A stretch of 64,000 bases of DNA from CALABS01 sp050260775 (GCA_050260775.1 JBLNCP010000032.1:1-64000); one strand, 5' to 3'; counted from the stretch's first letter, positions 37,421 to 49,138 are shown. Made by a program: numbers and translations. Notes: generated by a model from the sequence alone, not told the origin.

Positions 37421-37901
37421 GTTCATCGCCGGGGTCGGCCGCTTCCTTGCCGCCGGAGGGCTGGCGACCCTGTCGCTCGCCACCCTGCTCGAGGGTAGCC
37501 AGGGCCTTCGCATCTCTCGGCTGTCCCTGCCCTTCCTGATGGGCGCCGCGTTCACCGACGACCGCCGGACGGCCATGGCGCTGGGCTTCGGCTTCTACCT
37601 CACCGGCGGCTTCGTGTTCGCCGCCCTCTACTGGCTGGTGTTCGCGGTTCTCGGCACCGGCACTTGGTGGCTGGGCGCGTTGTTGGGAATCGGCCACGGC
37701 CTATTCCTGCTGGCCGTCATCATGCCGATCCTGCCCTTGATCCACCCGCGCATGGCGGCCGAACACGACGGCCCGAGCCGGGCCCATGGCCTCGAACCAC
37801 CCGGCTTCCTCGGCCTGAACTACGGCTATGCCACCCCGGTCACCACCCTGATGGCACAGGCGATCTACGGCGCGATCCTGGGTGGCTTGTTCCCCGGGTG
37901 A
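37398..37901 (+). CDS. Multi-pass membrane protein, unknown
   Basis: A 167-residue product with four likely membrane segments (around residues 17-35, 54-82, 84-108 and 145-165). ATG 37398 is inside the end of the GH15 gene; an in-frame ATG at 37377 would add seven residues. No family is recognised. Strong overlap with GH15 and a 10-nt gap to the ZIP transporter suggest it is part of the same operon. Confidence 0.72.
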   Translation: MPVSCLDEFIAGVGRFLAAGGLATLSLATLLEGSQGLRISRLSLPFLMGAAFTDDRRTAMALGFGFYLTGGFVFAALYWLVFAVLGTGTWWLGALLGIGHGLFLLAVIMPILPLIHPRMAAEHDGPSRAHGLEPPGFLGLNYGYATPVTTLMAQAIYGAILGGLFPG

Positions 37902-37911
37902 GGAGGAACCC

Positions 37912-38661
37912 ATGTCCATGTGGCTGATTGCCGGGTTCTGGGGACTGGTCAGCGGGTCGGCCCTGGTCGTCGGCACCATCCTGGCCTACGCCTTCCACCT
38001 GCCGCAGCGGGTGGTGGCGGCGGTGATGGCGTTCGGCAGCGGCGTGCTGATCTCGGCACTGTCCTTCGAATTGATGGCCGAGGCCTACAAGCTCGGCGGC
38101 TTCCTCGCCTGCTCGGTCGGCTTCCTGGGCGGTGCGGCCGTCTATACCGCCGCGAACGTCTGGGTATCGCGCCGGGGCGCGCACTGCCGCAAGCGGTCCG
38201 GCCATCAGCAGAAGAAGGCCAGCGAAGGCGGCGGCGTAGCCATCGCCATCGGCTCGCTGCTGGACGGCATCCCCGAATCGGCGATCATCGGGGTAAGCCT
38301 TCTCGAGGGCAAAGGCGTCAACATGGTGGCGGTGATCGCCATCTTCCTCTCCAACATCCCGGAAGGATTGTCGAGCTCGGCCGGCATGCGCAAGGCCGGG
38401 CGCAGCACCGCCTACGTGTTCGGCCTGTGGATCGGCATCACCCTGCTGCTGGCCGTCGCGGCCGCCCTCGGCAACCTGGCCTTCGCCCACAGCCCCCCGG
38501 CGATGATCGCCGCCATCCAGGCGGTGGCCGCCGGAGCGATCCTGTCCATGCTGGTCGACACCATGATCCCCGAGGCCTTCGAGGTGACCCACGAATTCGC
38601 GGGGCTGATCACCGTCAGCGGCTTCCTGATCGCCTTCGCGCTGTCGAAAATGGGCGGATAG
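37912..38661 (+). CDS. ZIP-family metal transporter (divergent subgroup)
   Basis: A 249-residue membrane protein of about eight segments. The two ZIP metal-site helices read LLDGIPESAIIG and FLSNIPEGLSSSAGM. The usual histidines of the HNxPEG and HEIPHE motifs are absent: the first position is Asp and the second Ser. This belongs to the bacterial subgroup with DGIPES, so metal choice may differ from zinc. The start is very well supported by AGGAGGAACCC before ATG 37912. It closes the six-gene run begun at 29.9 kb, and the ACIII operon follows 64 nt later. Confidence 0.87.
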   Translation: MSMWLIAGFWGLVSGSALVVGTILAYAFHLPQRVVAAVMAFGSGVLISALSFELMAEAYKLGGFLACSVGFLGGAAVYTAANVWVSRRGAHCRKRSGHQQKKASEGGGVAIAIGSLLDGIPESAIIGVSLLEGKGVNMVAVIAIFLSNIPEGLSSSAGMRKAGRSTAYVFGLWIGITLLLAVAAALGNLAFAHSPPAMIAAIQAVAAGAILSMLVDTMIPEAFEVTHEFAGLITVSGFLIAFALSKMGG

Positions 38662-38725
38662 CAAAGCCTTCCGCAGCATTGCGCCCCTGCCCTCCGGTGA
38701 CCAACTGCGGCCACAAGGAGGCTCC

Positions 38726-39382
38726 ATGCCGCAGATCTTCCCGCCGAGCGCAGACACCTGGCTCAGGGTCTTCCTGGTGGCGATCGCCCTCGGCGCCATC
38801 GCGGCGGGAGCGCTCGCGGCCGGGCTGGTGCACTCCGACTACCTGACCGGGGTGGGCCTGCCGCCGCCGCAGCCGGTGCCGTTCAGCCATCAGCATCATG
38901 CCGGGGGCCTGGGCATCGACTGCCGCTACTGCCATTACGCGGTGGAGACCAGCTCGGAGGCCGGGCTGCCGCCGACGCACGTCTGCATGTCCTGCCATTC
39001 GCAGCTCTACACCAGCCAGGAGATGCTGGCGCCGGTGCGCCACAGCCTGGCCGAGGATCGGCCGATCCACTGGCGCCGCGTCGCCAAGCTGCCCGGCTAC
39101 GTCTACTTCAACCACTCGATCCACGTGTCGAAGGGCATCGGCTGCTCCGACTGCCACGGCCGCATCGACCGCATGCCGGCGACCGCGATGGCCAAGGCCT
39201 TCCAGATGGAGTTCTGCCTCGGGTGCCATCGCGACCCGACGCCCCACCTCCGCCCTCTCGACAAGGTGACCGACATGGACTGGCGGCCGCCGGCCGACCA
39301 GGCGGCCATCGGCGCCCGCCTGATCGCCGAGCGCGGCATCGACCTCGGCCGCATCACCGACTGCTACACCTGCCACCGGTGA
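38726..39382 (+). CDS. actA: Alternative complex III, pentaheme cytochrome c subunit ActA
   Basis: A 218-residue membrane-anchored cytochrome. One membrane segment lies near residues 13-34. Five heme c sites are present: CRYCH, CMSCH, CSDCH, CLGCH and CYTCH, the last near the C-terminus, matching the pentaheme ActA. Many extra histidines (FSHQHH, NHSIH) can supply distal ligands. In ACIII it takes electrons on the periplasmic side and passes them towards the oxidase. It is first in the act run, with AAGGAGG upstream of ATG 38726, and lies 5 nt from actB. Confidence 0.95.
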   Translation: MPQIFPPSADTWLRVFLVAIALGAIAAGALAAGLVHSDYLTGVGLPPPQPVPFSHQHHAGGLGIDCRYCHYAVETSSEAGLPPTHVCMSCHSQLYTSQEMLAPVRHSLAEDRPIHWRRVAKLPGYVYFNHSIHVSKGIGCSDCHGRIDRMPATAMAKAFQMEFCLGCHRDPTPHLRPLDKVTDMDWRPPADQAAIGARLIAERGIDLGRITDCYTCHR

Positions 39383-39387
39383 GGCCC

Positions 39388-42066
<2,679 letters not shown>

Positions 42067-42067
42067 C

Positions 42068-43423
42068 ATGGCCCCGCCCCCCGCCATCCCCCCGGACCAG
42101 AGCTTCACCCAGGTCAGCCGCACCCTGGCCCACATCGTCCAGGACTTCCCCTACCGGCGCCGCTGGTGGCTGCTTCTGGGGATGGCAGGGGTGCTGGTGA
42201 TCCTGTTCGTAATCGCCGCCACCTGGCTGTTCACCTTCGGGGTCGGCATCTGGGGCCTCAACATCCCGGTGGTGTGGGGGCTGGCCATCGTCAACGTGGT
42301 GTGGTGGATCGGCATCGGCCACGCCGGCACCTTCATCTCGGCGATGCTGCTGATCCTGCAGCAGGAATGGCGCAACTCGCTCAACCGCTTCGCCGAGGCG
42401 ATGACCATCTTCGCGGTGTTCTGCGCCGTCCTCTACCCCATCCTCCACCTCGGGCGGCCGTGGAAGTTCTACTACATGCTGCCCTACCCCAACCCATTGG
42501 GAGTGCAGCCGCAGTTCCGCAGCCCGCTGCTGTGGGACGTGTTCGCCTTCGCCACCTATTTCACCGTGTCGGTGGTGTTCTGGTACGTCGGCCTGATCCC
42601 CGACCTCGCCACCATGCGCGACCGCGCCCGCACCCGCTGGGGCCGCATCCTGTTCGGCCTGGGCGCCTTGGGGTGGCGCGGGTCCGCCCGGCACTGGGGG
42701 CGCTGGCGGCAGGCCTACCTGCTGGTGGCGGCGCTGGCCATGCCGCTGGTGGTCTCGGTCCATTCCGGCGTTTCGCTGCTGTTCGCCGTCGGCCCGACGG
42801 TGGGCTGGCACAGCACCATCTTCCCGCCGTTCTTCGTCATGGGCGCCGTCTATTCCGGGTTCGCCATGGTGATCCTGATCGCCGTCTCCTTGCGCCGCGC
42901 CTTCCGCCTGGACGCTGTGCTGACCTCCCACCACGTCGAGCTGCTCGCCAAGTGGCTGCTGCTGACGGGGCTGTGCACCGGCTACGGCTATCTCTGCGAA
43001 AGCTTCGTCGCCTGGTACTCGAACGACCCGATGGAACTCGAGCGCTTGGCCGAGCGGCTGACCGGAACCTACGCCCCGGTCACATGGTTCACCTACGGCG
43101 TCAACCTGGGCGTCATCCAGGTCCTGTGGCTGGGCTGGGTCCGCCGCCGCGGCTGGGCGGTGGCGCTGGTCGCCGGGCTGGTCGTCGTCGCCATGTACAC
43201 CGAGCGCTACATGCTGGTCATCACCTCGCTCTATCACGGCTTCGAGCCCGGCAAGTGGCACGTCTACGTCCCCACCTTCTGGGATTGGGCGATCTTCTTC
43301 GGGACGGTGGGGCTGTTCCTGTTCCTGCTGCTGCTGTTCGTCCGGCTGCTGCCCAGCGTCTCCATCGCCGAGGTCAAGGAAGTGCTGGAGCACGAACAGG
43401 CGGAGGCCGGCCATGGCACATGA
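42068..43423 (+). CDS. actC: Alternative complex III, NrfD-like membrane subunit ActC
   Basis: A 451-residue integral membrane protein of the NrfD/PsrC family with about ten segments. Residues of the quinol-binding region are in WWIGIGHAGTFISAMLLI and VVSVHSGVSLLFAVGP, and FTYGVNLGVIQVLWLG is near the C-terminus. It oxidises menaquinol or ubiquinol together with ActB. The 3' end overlaps actD by 11 nt. Confidence 0.95.
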   Translation: MAPPPAIPPDQSFTQVSRTLAHIVQDFPYRRRWWLLLGMAGVLVILFVIAATWLFTFGVGIWGLNIPVVWGLAIVNVVWWIGIGHAGTFISAMLLILQQEWRNSLNRFAEAMTIFAVFCAVLYPILHLGRPWKFYYMLPYPNPLGVQPQFRSPLLWDVFAFATYFTVSVVFWYVGLIPDLATMRDRARTRWGRILFGLGALGWRGSARHWGRWRQAYLLVAALAMPLVVSVHSGVSLLFAVGPTVGWHSTIFPPFFVMGAVYSGFAMVILIAVSLRRAFRLDAVLTSHHVELLAKWLLLTGLCTGYGYLCESFVAWYSNDPMELERLAERLTGTYAPVTWFTYGVNLGVIQVLWLGWVRRRGWAVALVAGLVVVAMYTERYMLVITSLYHGFEPGKWHVYVPTFWDWAIFFGTVGLFLFLLLLFVRLLPSVSIAEVKEVLEHEQAEAGHGT

Positions 43424-43934
43424 GATCCTCGGCGTCTCAGCCCGTTTCCGCGACCTCGACGCCATCGTGGCGGCGGCGCATGCGGCGCGGGCCGCCGGCT
43501 ACGCGATCGACGCCTTCACCCCCTTCCCGGTCCGCGCCCTGGAACGCCTGGCCGCCCGGCCCGACCCGAGCATCCCGTGGGCCACCTTCCTGGCGGCGCT
43601 GGTCGGGGTGGTGTTCGGCCTATGGCTGGGCTGGTACATCAACGTGATCGATTATCCGATCAACGTCGGCGGCCGCCCGCTGGCCTCCTGGCCGGCGTTC
43701 GTCCTGCCGGCCTTCGAGCTTGCCGTCCTGTTCAGCACCTTCGGCGCCATCGGCACCATGCTGGTCCGCAACCGCCTGCCGCGGCTGCATCATCCCATCT
43801 TCGAAGTTCCCGGCTTTTCCCGCGTCAGCGACGATTCCTTCGTCCTGCTGATCGAGACCGCGACCGACGGCGAACCGGCCCGCCGGCTGCTGGCCGACCG
43901 GGGCGGGCTCGACATCGCCGAGGTGGCGCGATGA
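43413..43934 (+). CDS. actD: Alternative complex III, subunit ActD (DUF3341)
   Basis: A 173-residue protein with two membrane segments (about 55-75 and 90-115). The DUF3341 core is visible: HEILGVSARF, AIDAFTPFPV, NVIDYPINVGGRPLASWPAFVLPAFELAVL, and a C-terminal ferredoxin-like fold (VSDDSFVLLIE). It is a structural subunit of ACIII with no cofactor. Its stop overlaps actE by four bases (ATGA). Confidence 0.94.
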   Translation: MAHEILGVSARFRDLDAIVAAAHAARAAGYAIDAFTPFPVRALERLAARPDPSIPWATFLAALVGVVFGLWLGWYINVIDYPINVGGRPLASWPAFVLPAFELAVLFSTFGAIGTMLVRNRLPRLHHPIFEVPGFSRVSDDSFVLLIETATDGEPARRLLADRGGLDIAEVAR

Positions 43935-44407
43935 GGCGGGCGTCCCTGTTCATGCTCGCCGCTTTGGCGGCCTGCGACCAGAACATGGTGGTGCAGCAGA
44001 AGTCCATGCCGACCGAGGCCAGCGCCCTGTTCCCCGACGGCAAGGTCGACCAGGCGCCCCCCCCCGGCACCGTGGCGCGCGACCAACCGGCCCGCGATGC
44101 CATCCTGGCGAACCGGCCGCCGCTCACCCGCGCGCTGCTGGAGCGCGGGCGCGAGCGCTACGCCATCTATTGCCAGCCCTGCCACAGCCCGGCCGGCGAC
44201 GGCGACGGCATCATCCCGCGCCACGGCTTCCCGCATCCGCCCAGCTATCTGGAAGACAGGCTCAGGCGCGCCCCCGCCAGCCATTTCGTCCAGGTGATGA
44301 CCAACGGCCACGGGATCATGTTCGCCTATGGCGACCGCGTACCGGTGGAGGATCGCTGGGCCATCGCCGCCTGGATCCGGGCACTGCAGGAGGCACAGGC
44401 GCCATGA
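43931..44407 (+). CDS. actE: Alternative complex III, monoheme cytochrome c lipoprotein ActE
   Basis: A 158-residue exported cytochrome. A short leader ends in LAALAAC, so Cys15 is probably lipidated. One heme c site, CQPCH, lies near residue 80, and the motif MTNGHGIMFAYGDRV holds the probable methionine ligand. It sits on the periplasmic face of the complex and may hand electrons to the oxidase. Its stop overlaps actF (ATGA). Confidence 0.94.
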   Translation: MRRASLFMLAALAACDQNMVVQQKSMPTEASALFPDGKVDQAPPPGTVARDQPARDAILANRPPLTRALLERGRERYAIYCQPCHSPAGDGDGIIPRHGFPHPPSYLEDRLRRAPASHFVQVMTNGHGIMFAYGDRVPVEDRWAIAAWIRALQEAQAP

Positions 44408-45456
44408 CCGCCAACCGCGCCTGCCTGCTGGCGAGCGTCCTCGGGTTCGCCGTCCTGGCCGCCGTCGGAGTGGTGTCCGGTGCGACACCGCTGCTGCGCG
44501 GCTGGCTGGTGGCGGTGCTCGCCATCCTGGGCCTGCCGCTGGGCGCCCTGCTGCTCCTCCTCACCGACCACCTCATCCCCCGGAGGTGGCCGGCGCCCCT
44601 GGCCGCCATCTTCGAGGCGGCGGCGCTGACGCTCCCGGTTATCGGCGTGGCGCTGCTGCCAATGCTCGCCATGCCGCAGGCGGTGTGGCCGTGGGCCGAT
44701 GCCTCGCCGTGGCCGTCCGGCTGGCCGAATGAGGGCTGGCTGCAACCGCCCCTGTTCACCGCCCGCGCCCTTGGCATCGTCGGCATGCTGTCCCTGTTCG
44801 CCTGGGGCGCGGCGACACGCACGAGTGGCCGGACCCGCCCCGCCCTCGCCGCCCTGGGGCTGGTGGCGCTGACCCTGGCGGGCACGCTGGCCGCCTTCGA
44901 CTGGGGCATGAGCCTGGAGCCGGAGTTCCGCTCGACCGTTTACGGACTGATGATCCTGACCGACCTCACGCTGACCGGCTTCGCCTTTGCCGTGCCGATG
45001 GTGCTGGCACGGCAATCGCCCGCCCCGATCCCGCCGGGACCGCTGGCGGCGGTCCTGCTGTCGTTGGTGATGCTGTGGGCCTATCTCGCCTTCTGTCAGT
45101 ACCTGATCGTGTGGTCCGGCGACCTGCCGCACGAGATCGGCTGGTACCTGCGGCGGGCGACCGGCGGCTGGCAGGCGGCGGCCTGGGCGCTGGGCATCGC
45201 CGGGACCGTCCTCTTCCTGGCGTTGCTGCCGGGACGGGTGCGCCACTCGGCGCGGGCGCTGTCGGCGGTGGCGCTGGCGGTCCTGGTCCTGCGGGCCGTC
45301 GAGAGCGCGTGGCTGTTCATCCCCGCCTGGCCGGAGGGGCAGGCGTTCATTCTCGCGGCCTACGCCGGCGGCATGGCGGCGGGCGGCGGGCTGTGGGGCC
45401 TCGGCTTCCTCCGGCTGCTGGCGGGCCGGCCGGCCCCGGAGGCGGGCCATGGCTGA
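44404..45456 (+). CDS. actF: Alternative complex III, second NrfD-like subunit ActF
   Basis: A 350-residue membrane protein with about ten segments. Typical ActF features include FDWGMSLEPEFRSTVYG and AFCQYLIVWSGDLPHEIGWY. It is a paralogue of ActC and likely part of the proton path. The last bases overlap the small gene at 45449 by 8 nt. Confidence 0.93.
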   Translation: MTANRACLLASVLGFAVLAAVGVVSGATPLLRGWLVAVLAILGLPLGALLLLLTDHLIPRRWPAPLAAIFEAAALTLPVIGVALLPMLAMPQAVWPWADASPWPSGWPNEGWLQPPLFTARALGIVGMLSLFAWGAATRTSGRTRPALAALGLVALTLAGTLAAFDWGMSLEPEFRSTVYGLMILTDLTLTGFAFAVPMVLARQSPAPIPPGPLAAVLLSLVMLWAYLAFCQYLIVWSGDLPHEIGWYLRRATGGWQAAAWALGIAGTVLFLALLPGRVRHSARALSAVALAVLVLRAVESAWLFIPAWPEGQAFILAAYAGGMAAGGGLWGLGFLRLLAGRPAPEAGHG

Positions 45457-45757
45457 CCGCGAAAGCCGGGATGCGGATGTGGCCCTGAGCGCGAAGGCGC
45501 TGGTGGCCCTGGTGGCGACGGTGATGCTGGCCTTGGCGGTGGTGGCCGGCCTGATCGCGCTGTCGGGAGGCCCGGTGGCCCGGCCGGCCTCCACCCTGCC
45601 CGACCAGGCGCCGGACTTCCCGGCGCCGGCGCTGCGGACCGATCCCCTGGCGGAGCCGGCGGCCCTGGCGCGGGAAAAGGCGCCCGCTCTGGATGGAATC
45701 GAGGAGGCCATGCGCAGACTGGAAAGTGGCGGGTGGCCTTCCGAGGAGGCACGGTGA
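45449..45757 (+). CDS. Small membrane protein between ACIII and oxidase genes
   Basis: A 102-residue protein with one membrane helix near residues 16-40 and an external tail. The tail (LRTDPLAEPAALAREKAPALDGIEEAMRRL, broken here by its proline-rich lead) resembles short proteins found beside SCO or cox genes in ACIII operons. It replaces the SCO gene that often lies here. It overlaps actF by 8 nt and coxB by one base, so it is certainly in the same transcript. An assembly or linker role is inferred only. Confidence 0.72.
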   Translation: MADRESRDADVALSAKALVALVATVMLALAVVAGLIALSGGPVARPASTLPDQAPDFPAPALRTDPLAEPAALAREKAPALDGIEEAMRRLESGGWPSEEAR

Positions 45758-46749
45758 TGCCGCTGTGGCCGGTCGCCGCGTCGGAATACGCCGCACAGGT
45801 CGACTGGCTGTTCCTCGCGCTGATCGTGCTGGCGCTGTCGCTGGCGGCACCACCGATCCTGGCCCTGATCGTCTTCGTCGTCCGCTACCGCGAGGGCCGG
45901 CGGGTGGACCGCACGCAGCCGCCGACGCGCAAGTTCGGGCTGGAGGTGGCCTGGACGATCATCCCGTTCGCGCTGACGCTGGCCTGCTTCGGCTGGGCGG
46001 CATGGCTTTATCGCGTCCATGCCGAGCCGCCGGCCACCGACACCTTGGACATCTCGGTGGTAGCCAAGCAGTGGATGTTCAAGTTCCAGCACCCCGGCGG
46101 CCAGCGCGAGCTGGACGAACTGCACGTCCCGGCCGGCCAGGCGGTGCGCCTGCTCATGACCTCCCAGGACGTCATCCACTCCCTTTTCTTGCCGGCGCTG
46201 CGCATCAAGCAGGACGTGCTGCCCGGCCGCGTCACCCAGCTCTGGTTCCGTGCCGACCGCCCCGGCATCTACCACCTCCATTGTGCGGAATATTGCGGCA
46301 CCAACCACTCGCTGATGGGCACCCGCTTCATCGTCCTGGCGCCGCCCGACTACCAGCGCTGGCTGAAGGGCGAGGGCGAGGACGCCATCCTGGTGCGCCA
46401 GGGCGCCGACCTTTTCCGCGCCCGCGGCTGCAGCGGCTGCCACGAGGGCGGCCCCGGCGCGCCGGTGCGCGCCCCGTCGCTGAAGGGCGTGTTCGGCGGC
46501 CCCGTCTTCCTGGCCGACGGCACCAGCGTCATCGCCGACGAGGCCTACCTGCGCGACAGCATCCTGCTGCCCGGCCGCCAGATCGTCGCCGGCTTCAAGG
46601 ACGACATGCCGAGCTTCGCCGGCAAACTGTCCGAGGGCGAGATCCAGAGCCTGGTGGCCTACGTCAAATCGCTTGGGATGGAGGATTCCGGTGACGGCCA
46701 ACTATCTGACGGCCGGCTACAGCCTGAGGTCGTGGCTCCTCACCACTGA
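45757..46749 (+). CDS. coxB: Cytochrome c oxidase subunit II, caa3 type (with C-terminal cytochrome c)
   Basis: A 330-residue protein with two N-terminal membrane helices (about 20-44 and 63-86) and a periplasmic cupredoxin. CuA ligands are in HCAEYCGTNHSLMGT, with the first histidine in DVIHSLFLPAL. A fused heme c domain follows (CSGCHEGG, axial methionine in DDMPSFAG), so it is caa3 type. ATG 45757 is 7 nt after GAGGAGG; GTG 45754 is possible. The 3' end overlaps coxA by 59 nt. Confidence 0.95.
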   Translation: MPLWPVAASEYAAQVDWLFLALIVLALSLAAPPILALIVFVVRYREGRRVDRTQPPTRKFGLEVAWTIIPFALTLACFGWAAWLYRVHAEPPATDTLDISVVAKQWMFKFQHPGGQRELDELHVPAGQAVRLLMTSQDVIHSLFLPALRIKQDVLPGRVTQLWFRADRPGIYHLHCAEYCGTNHSLMGTRFIVLAPPDYQRWLKGEGEDAILVRQGADLFRARGCSGCHEGGPGAPVRAPSLKGVFGGPVFLADGTSVIADEAYLRDSILLPGRQIVAGFKDDMPSFAGKLSEGEIQSLVAYVKSLGMEDSGDGQLSDGRLQPEVVAPHH

Positions 46750-48286
46750 CCACAAGCGCATCGCCCTGCTCTACCTCGCCGCCATCACCCTGTTCTTCTT
46801 CGTCGGCGGCGCGGCGGCGACCATGATCCGGCTGGAACTGGCCACGCCCCGGGGCGACCTGATGACCGCCGACGGCTACAACCGCGCCTTCACCCTGCAC
46901 GCGGTGGTGATGGTGTGGTTCTTCCTGATCCCCTCCATTCCCGCCGTGTTCGGCAATTTCCTCATCCCGCTGATGATCGGGGCGCAGGACCTCGCCTTTC
47001 CCCGCCTCAACCTGGCCTCGTGGTACCTGTTCATGGCCGGCGGGGCGATGGCGCTGTGGGCGCTGATCGTCGGCGGACTGGACACCGGCTGGACCTTCTA
47101 CACCCCGTTCAGCACCCTCTATTCCAGCACCCACGTGGTCCTGGCGCTGTCCGGGGTGGTGGTGGCCGGGTTCTCCTCGATCCTCACCGGCCTCAACATC
47201 GTGGTGACGGTCCACCGCCTGCGGGCGCCCGGCATGACCTGGATGCGGCTGCCGCTGTTCGTGTGGGCCCTCTACGCCACCGCCCTCATCCTGGTGCTGG
47301 CGACGCCGGTGCTGGCGATCACGGTGGTCATGCTGGTGGCCGAGCGGCTGTTCGGCTTCGGCTTCTTCGATCCCCGCCTCGGCGGCGACCCGCTGCTGTT
47401 CCAGCACCTGTTCTGGTTCTACAGCCACCCCGCCGTCTACATCATGATCCTGCCGGCCATGGGGGTGACCAACGAGCTGATCACCTGTTTCTCGCGCCGG
47501 CGCATCTTCGGCTACCGCTTCGTCGCCGGCGCCACCCTCGGCATCGCCTCGATCGGCTTCCTGGTCTGGGGCCACCACATGTTCGTGGCCGGACAGTCGG
47601 TGTACGCCAGCATGGCGTTCTCGCTGCTGACCTTCCTGGTGGCGGTGCCGTCGGGGATCAAGGTCTACAACTGGACCGCCACCCTCTACAAAGGCCGCAT
47701 CCAGCTCAAGGCGCCGATGCTGTTCGGGCTGGCCTTCATCGGCCTGTTCATGGTCGGCGGCATCACCGGCCTGTTCCTGGCCTCGCTGGCCTTCGACGTC
47801 CACGTCACCGACACCTACTTCGTCATCGCCCACTTCCACTTCATCATGGTGGGCGGCACGGTCTCGGCCTACATGGGGGCGCTGCACTTCTGGTGGCCCA
47901 AGATCACCGGCCGCATGTACCCCGAACGCTGGGGCCAGGCGGCGGCGATCCTGATCTTCGTCGGCTTTCTGCTGACCTTCCTGCCGCAGTACTGGCTGGG
48001 CTGGCTGGGCATGCCGCGCCGCTACTGGACCTATCCGGCCGAGTTCCAGGTGCTGAACGTCCTGTCCTCGGCCGGAGCCTCGATCCTGGCAATCGGCTAC
48101 CTGCTGCCGCTGTTCTATCTCGGCCGCTCGGCCTTCGTGGGACCGCGCGCCCCCGCCAACCCGTGGGATGCCCGCGGGCTGGAATGGATGGTGCCGTCGC
48201 CGCCGCCCCAGCACAATTTCGAGCGGATCCCCGAGGTGACGTGGCCGGCCTACGACTACCCGGCGGAGGACGGCGATGCCGGCTGA
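46691..48286 (+). CDS. coxA: Cytochrome c oxidase subunit I
   Basis: A 531-residue heme-copper oxidase core with 12 helices. Heme a and CuB ligands are in FTLHAVVMVWFF, FYSHPAVYIMILP, WGHHMFV and HFHFIMVGG. Helix VI reads YSHPAVY with no glutamate, so this is an A2-type enzyme that uses the YS motif in the D-channel. It reduces oxygen and pumps protons. The start is GTG 46691, six nt after GGAGG; a TTG at 46673 is possible. It overlaps coxC by 11 nt. Confidence 0.95.
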   Translation: MTANYLTAGYSLRSWLLTTDHKRIALLYLAAITLFFFVGGAAATMIRLELATPRGDLMTADGYNRAFTLHAVVMVWFFLIPSIPAVFGNFLIPLMIGAQDLAFPRLNLASWYLFMAGGAMALWALIVGGLDTGWTFYTPFSTLYSSTHVVLALSGVVVAGFSSILTGLNIVVTVHRLRAPGMTWMRLPLFVWALYATALILVLATPVLAITVVMLVAERLFGFGFFDPRLGGDPLLFQHLFWFYSHPAVYIMILPAMGVTNELITCFSRRRIFGYRFVAGATLGIASIGFLVWGHHMFVAGQSVYASMAFSLLTFLVAVPSGIKVYNWTATLYKGRIQLKAPMLFGLAFIGLFMVGGITGLFLASLAFDVHVTDTYFVIAHFHFIMVGGTVSAYMGALHFWWPKITGRMYPERWGQAAAILIFVGFLLTFLPQYWLGWLGMPRRYWTYPAEFQVLNVLSSAGASILAIGYLLPLFYLGRSAFVGPRAPANPWDARGLEWMVPSPPPQHNFERIPEVTWPAYDYPAEDGDAG

Positions 48287-48881
48287 CCAGGCCATCGAGG
48301 CCCGGCGGACCGCCGCCCTGGGCATGTGGGTGTTCCTGGCCAGCGAGGTGCTGATGTTCGGCGCCCTGTTCATGGCTCTCGCGGTGTGCCGCTGGCTGAA
48401 CGCCGATTCCTGGCGCCAGGCCAGCGCCGACCTGCATTTGTGGATGGGGACCGGCAACACGGCAATCCTGCTGACCAGCTCGCTGATCATGGCGCTGGCG
48501 GTCATGTGGGCGCGGCGCCGGCATGGACGCGGCACCGCCGGCCTGCTCGCCGCCACCACCCTGCTGGGGCTGGCGTTCCTGGCCGTCAAGGGCACGGAAT
48601 ACTGGCTGGAATGGCGCGACGGTCTGATGCCGGGCCTGGGATCCGGTTCCGCGCTGGCCGGGCCGGGAGCGACGCTGTTCTTCCAGCTCTATTTCCTCGC
48701 CACCGGCCTGCACGCCCTCCATCTGGCGCTTGGCTGCCTGGCGACCGGGACGCTGGCGGTGGTCACCCTGCGCCGGGGCCCCGCCGATGTCCCCACCGAG
48801 ATGATCGGCCTCTACTGGCACTTCGTCGACGTGGTCTGGGTGTTCCTCTTCCCCATCTTCTATCTGGCGGCCCCGCGATGA
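48276..48881 (+). CDS. coxC: Cytochrome c oxidase subunit III
   Basis: A 201-residue five-helix subunit III. Family features are LGMWVFLASEVLMFGALF, a segment with KGTEYWLEWRDG, FFQLYFLATGLHALHL and YWHFVDVVWVFLFPIFY. It lacks the first two helices of the mitochondrial form, as usual for bacterial short CoxC. Its start overlaps coxA and its stop overlaps coxD (ATGA). Confidence 0.95.
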   Translation: MPADQAIEARRTAALGMWVFLASEVLMFGALFMALAVCRWLNADSWRQASADLHLWMGTGNTAILLTSSLIMALAVMWARRRHGRGTAGLLAATTLLGLAFLAVKGTEYWLEWRDGLMPGLGSGSALAGPGATLFFQLYFLATGLHALHLALGCLATGTLAVVTLRRGPADVPTEMIGLYWHFVDVVWVFLFPIFYLAAPR

Positions 48882-49138
48882 GCCCCGCCCGCGCCGCCCT
48901 CGTCTACCTCGCCCTGATCGCCCTGCTGGCCGCCACCGTCGGCGCCACCTTCCTGGGGCTGGGGCCGTGGACGGTGGCGATCAACCTCGCCATCGCCGCC
49001 GCCAAGGCGGGCCTGATCCTGTGGTTCTTCATGGAGCTGGGCGCCGCCCCGGGGCTGGTGCGGCTGTTCGCCTTCGGCACCCTGGCGTGGCTGGCGGTGT
49101 TGTTCGGGCTGGGATGGGCCGACTGGCTGACCCGGTAG
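48878..49138 (+). CDS. coxD: Cytochrome c oxidase subunit IV (prokaryotic)
   Basis: An 86-residue protein with three hydrophobic helices (about 8-27, 30-52 and 60-80), matching prokaryotic cytochrome oxidase subunit IV in length, layout and position after coxC. The middle helix has AAAKAGLILWFFMELG. It is the last gene of the act-cox run and its stop abuts the convergent CDF gene with no spacer. Confidence 0.88.
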   Translation: MSPARAALVYLALIALLAATVGATFLGLGPWTVAINLAIAAAKAGLILWFFMELGAAPGLVRLFAFGTLAWLAVLFGLGWADWLTR

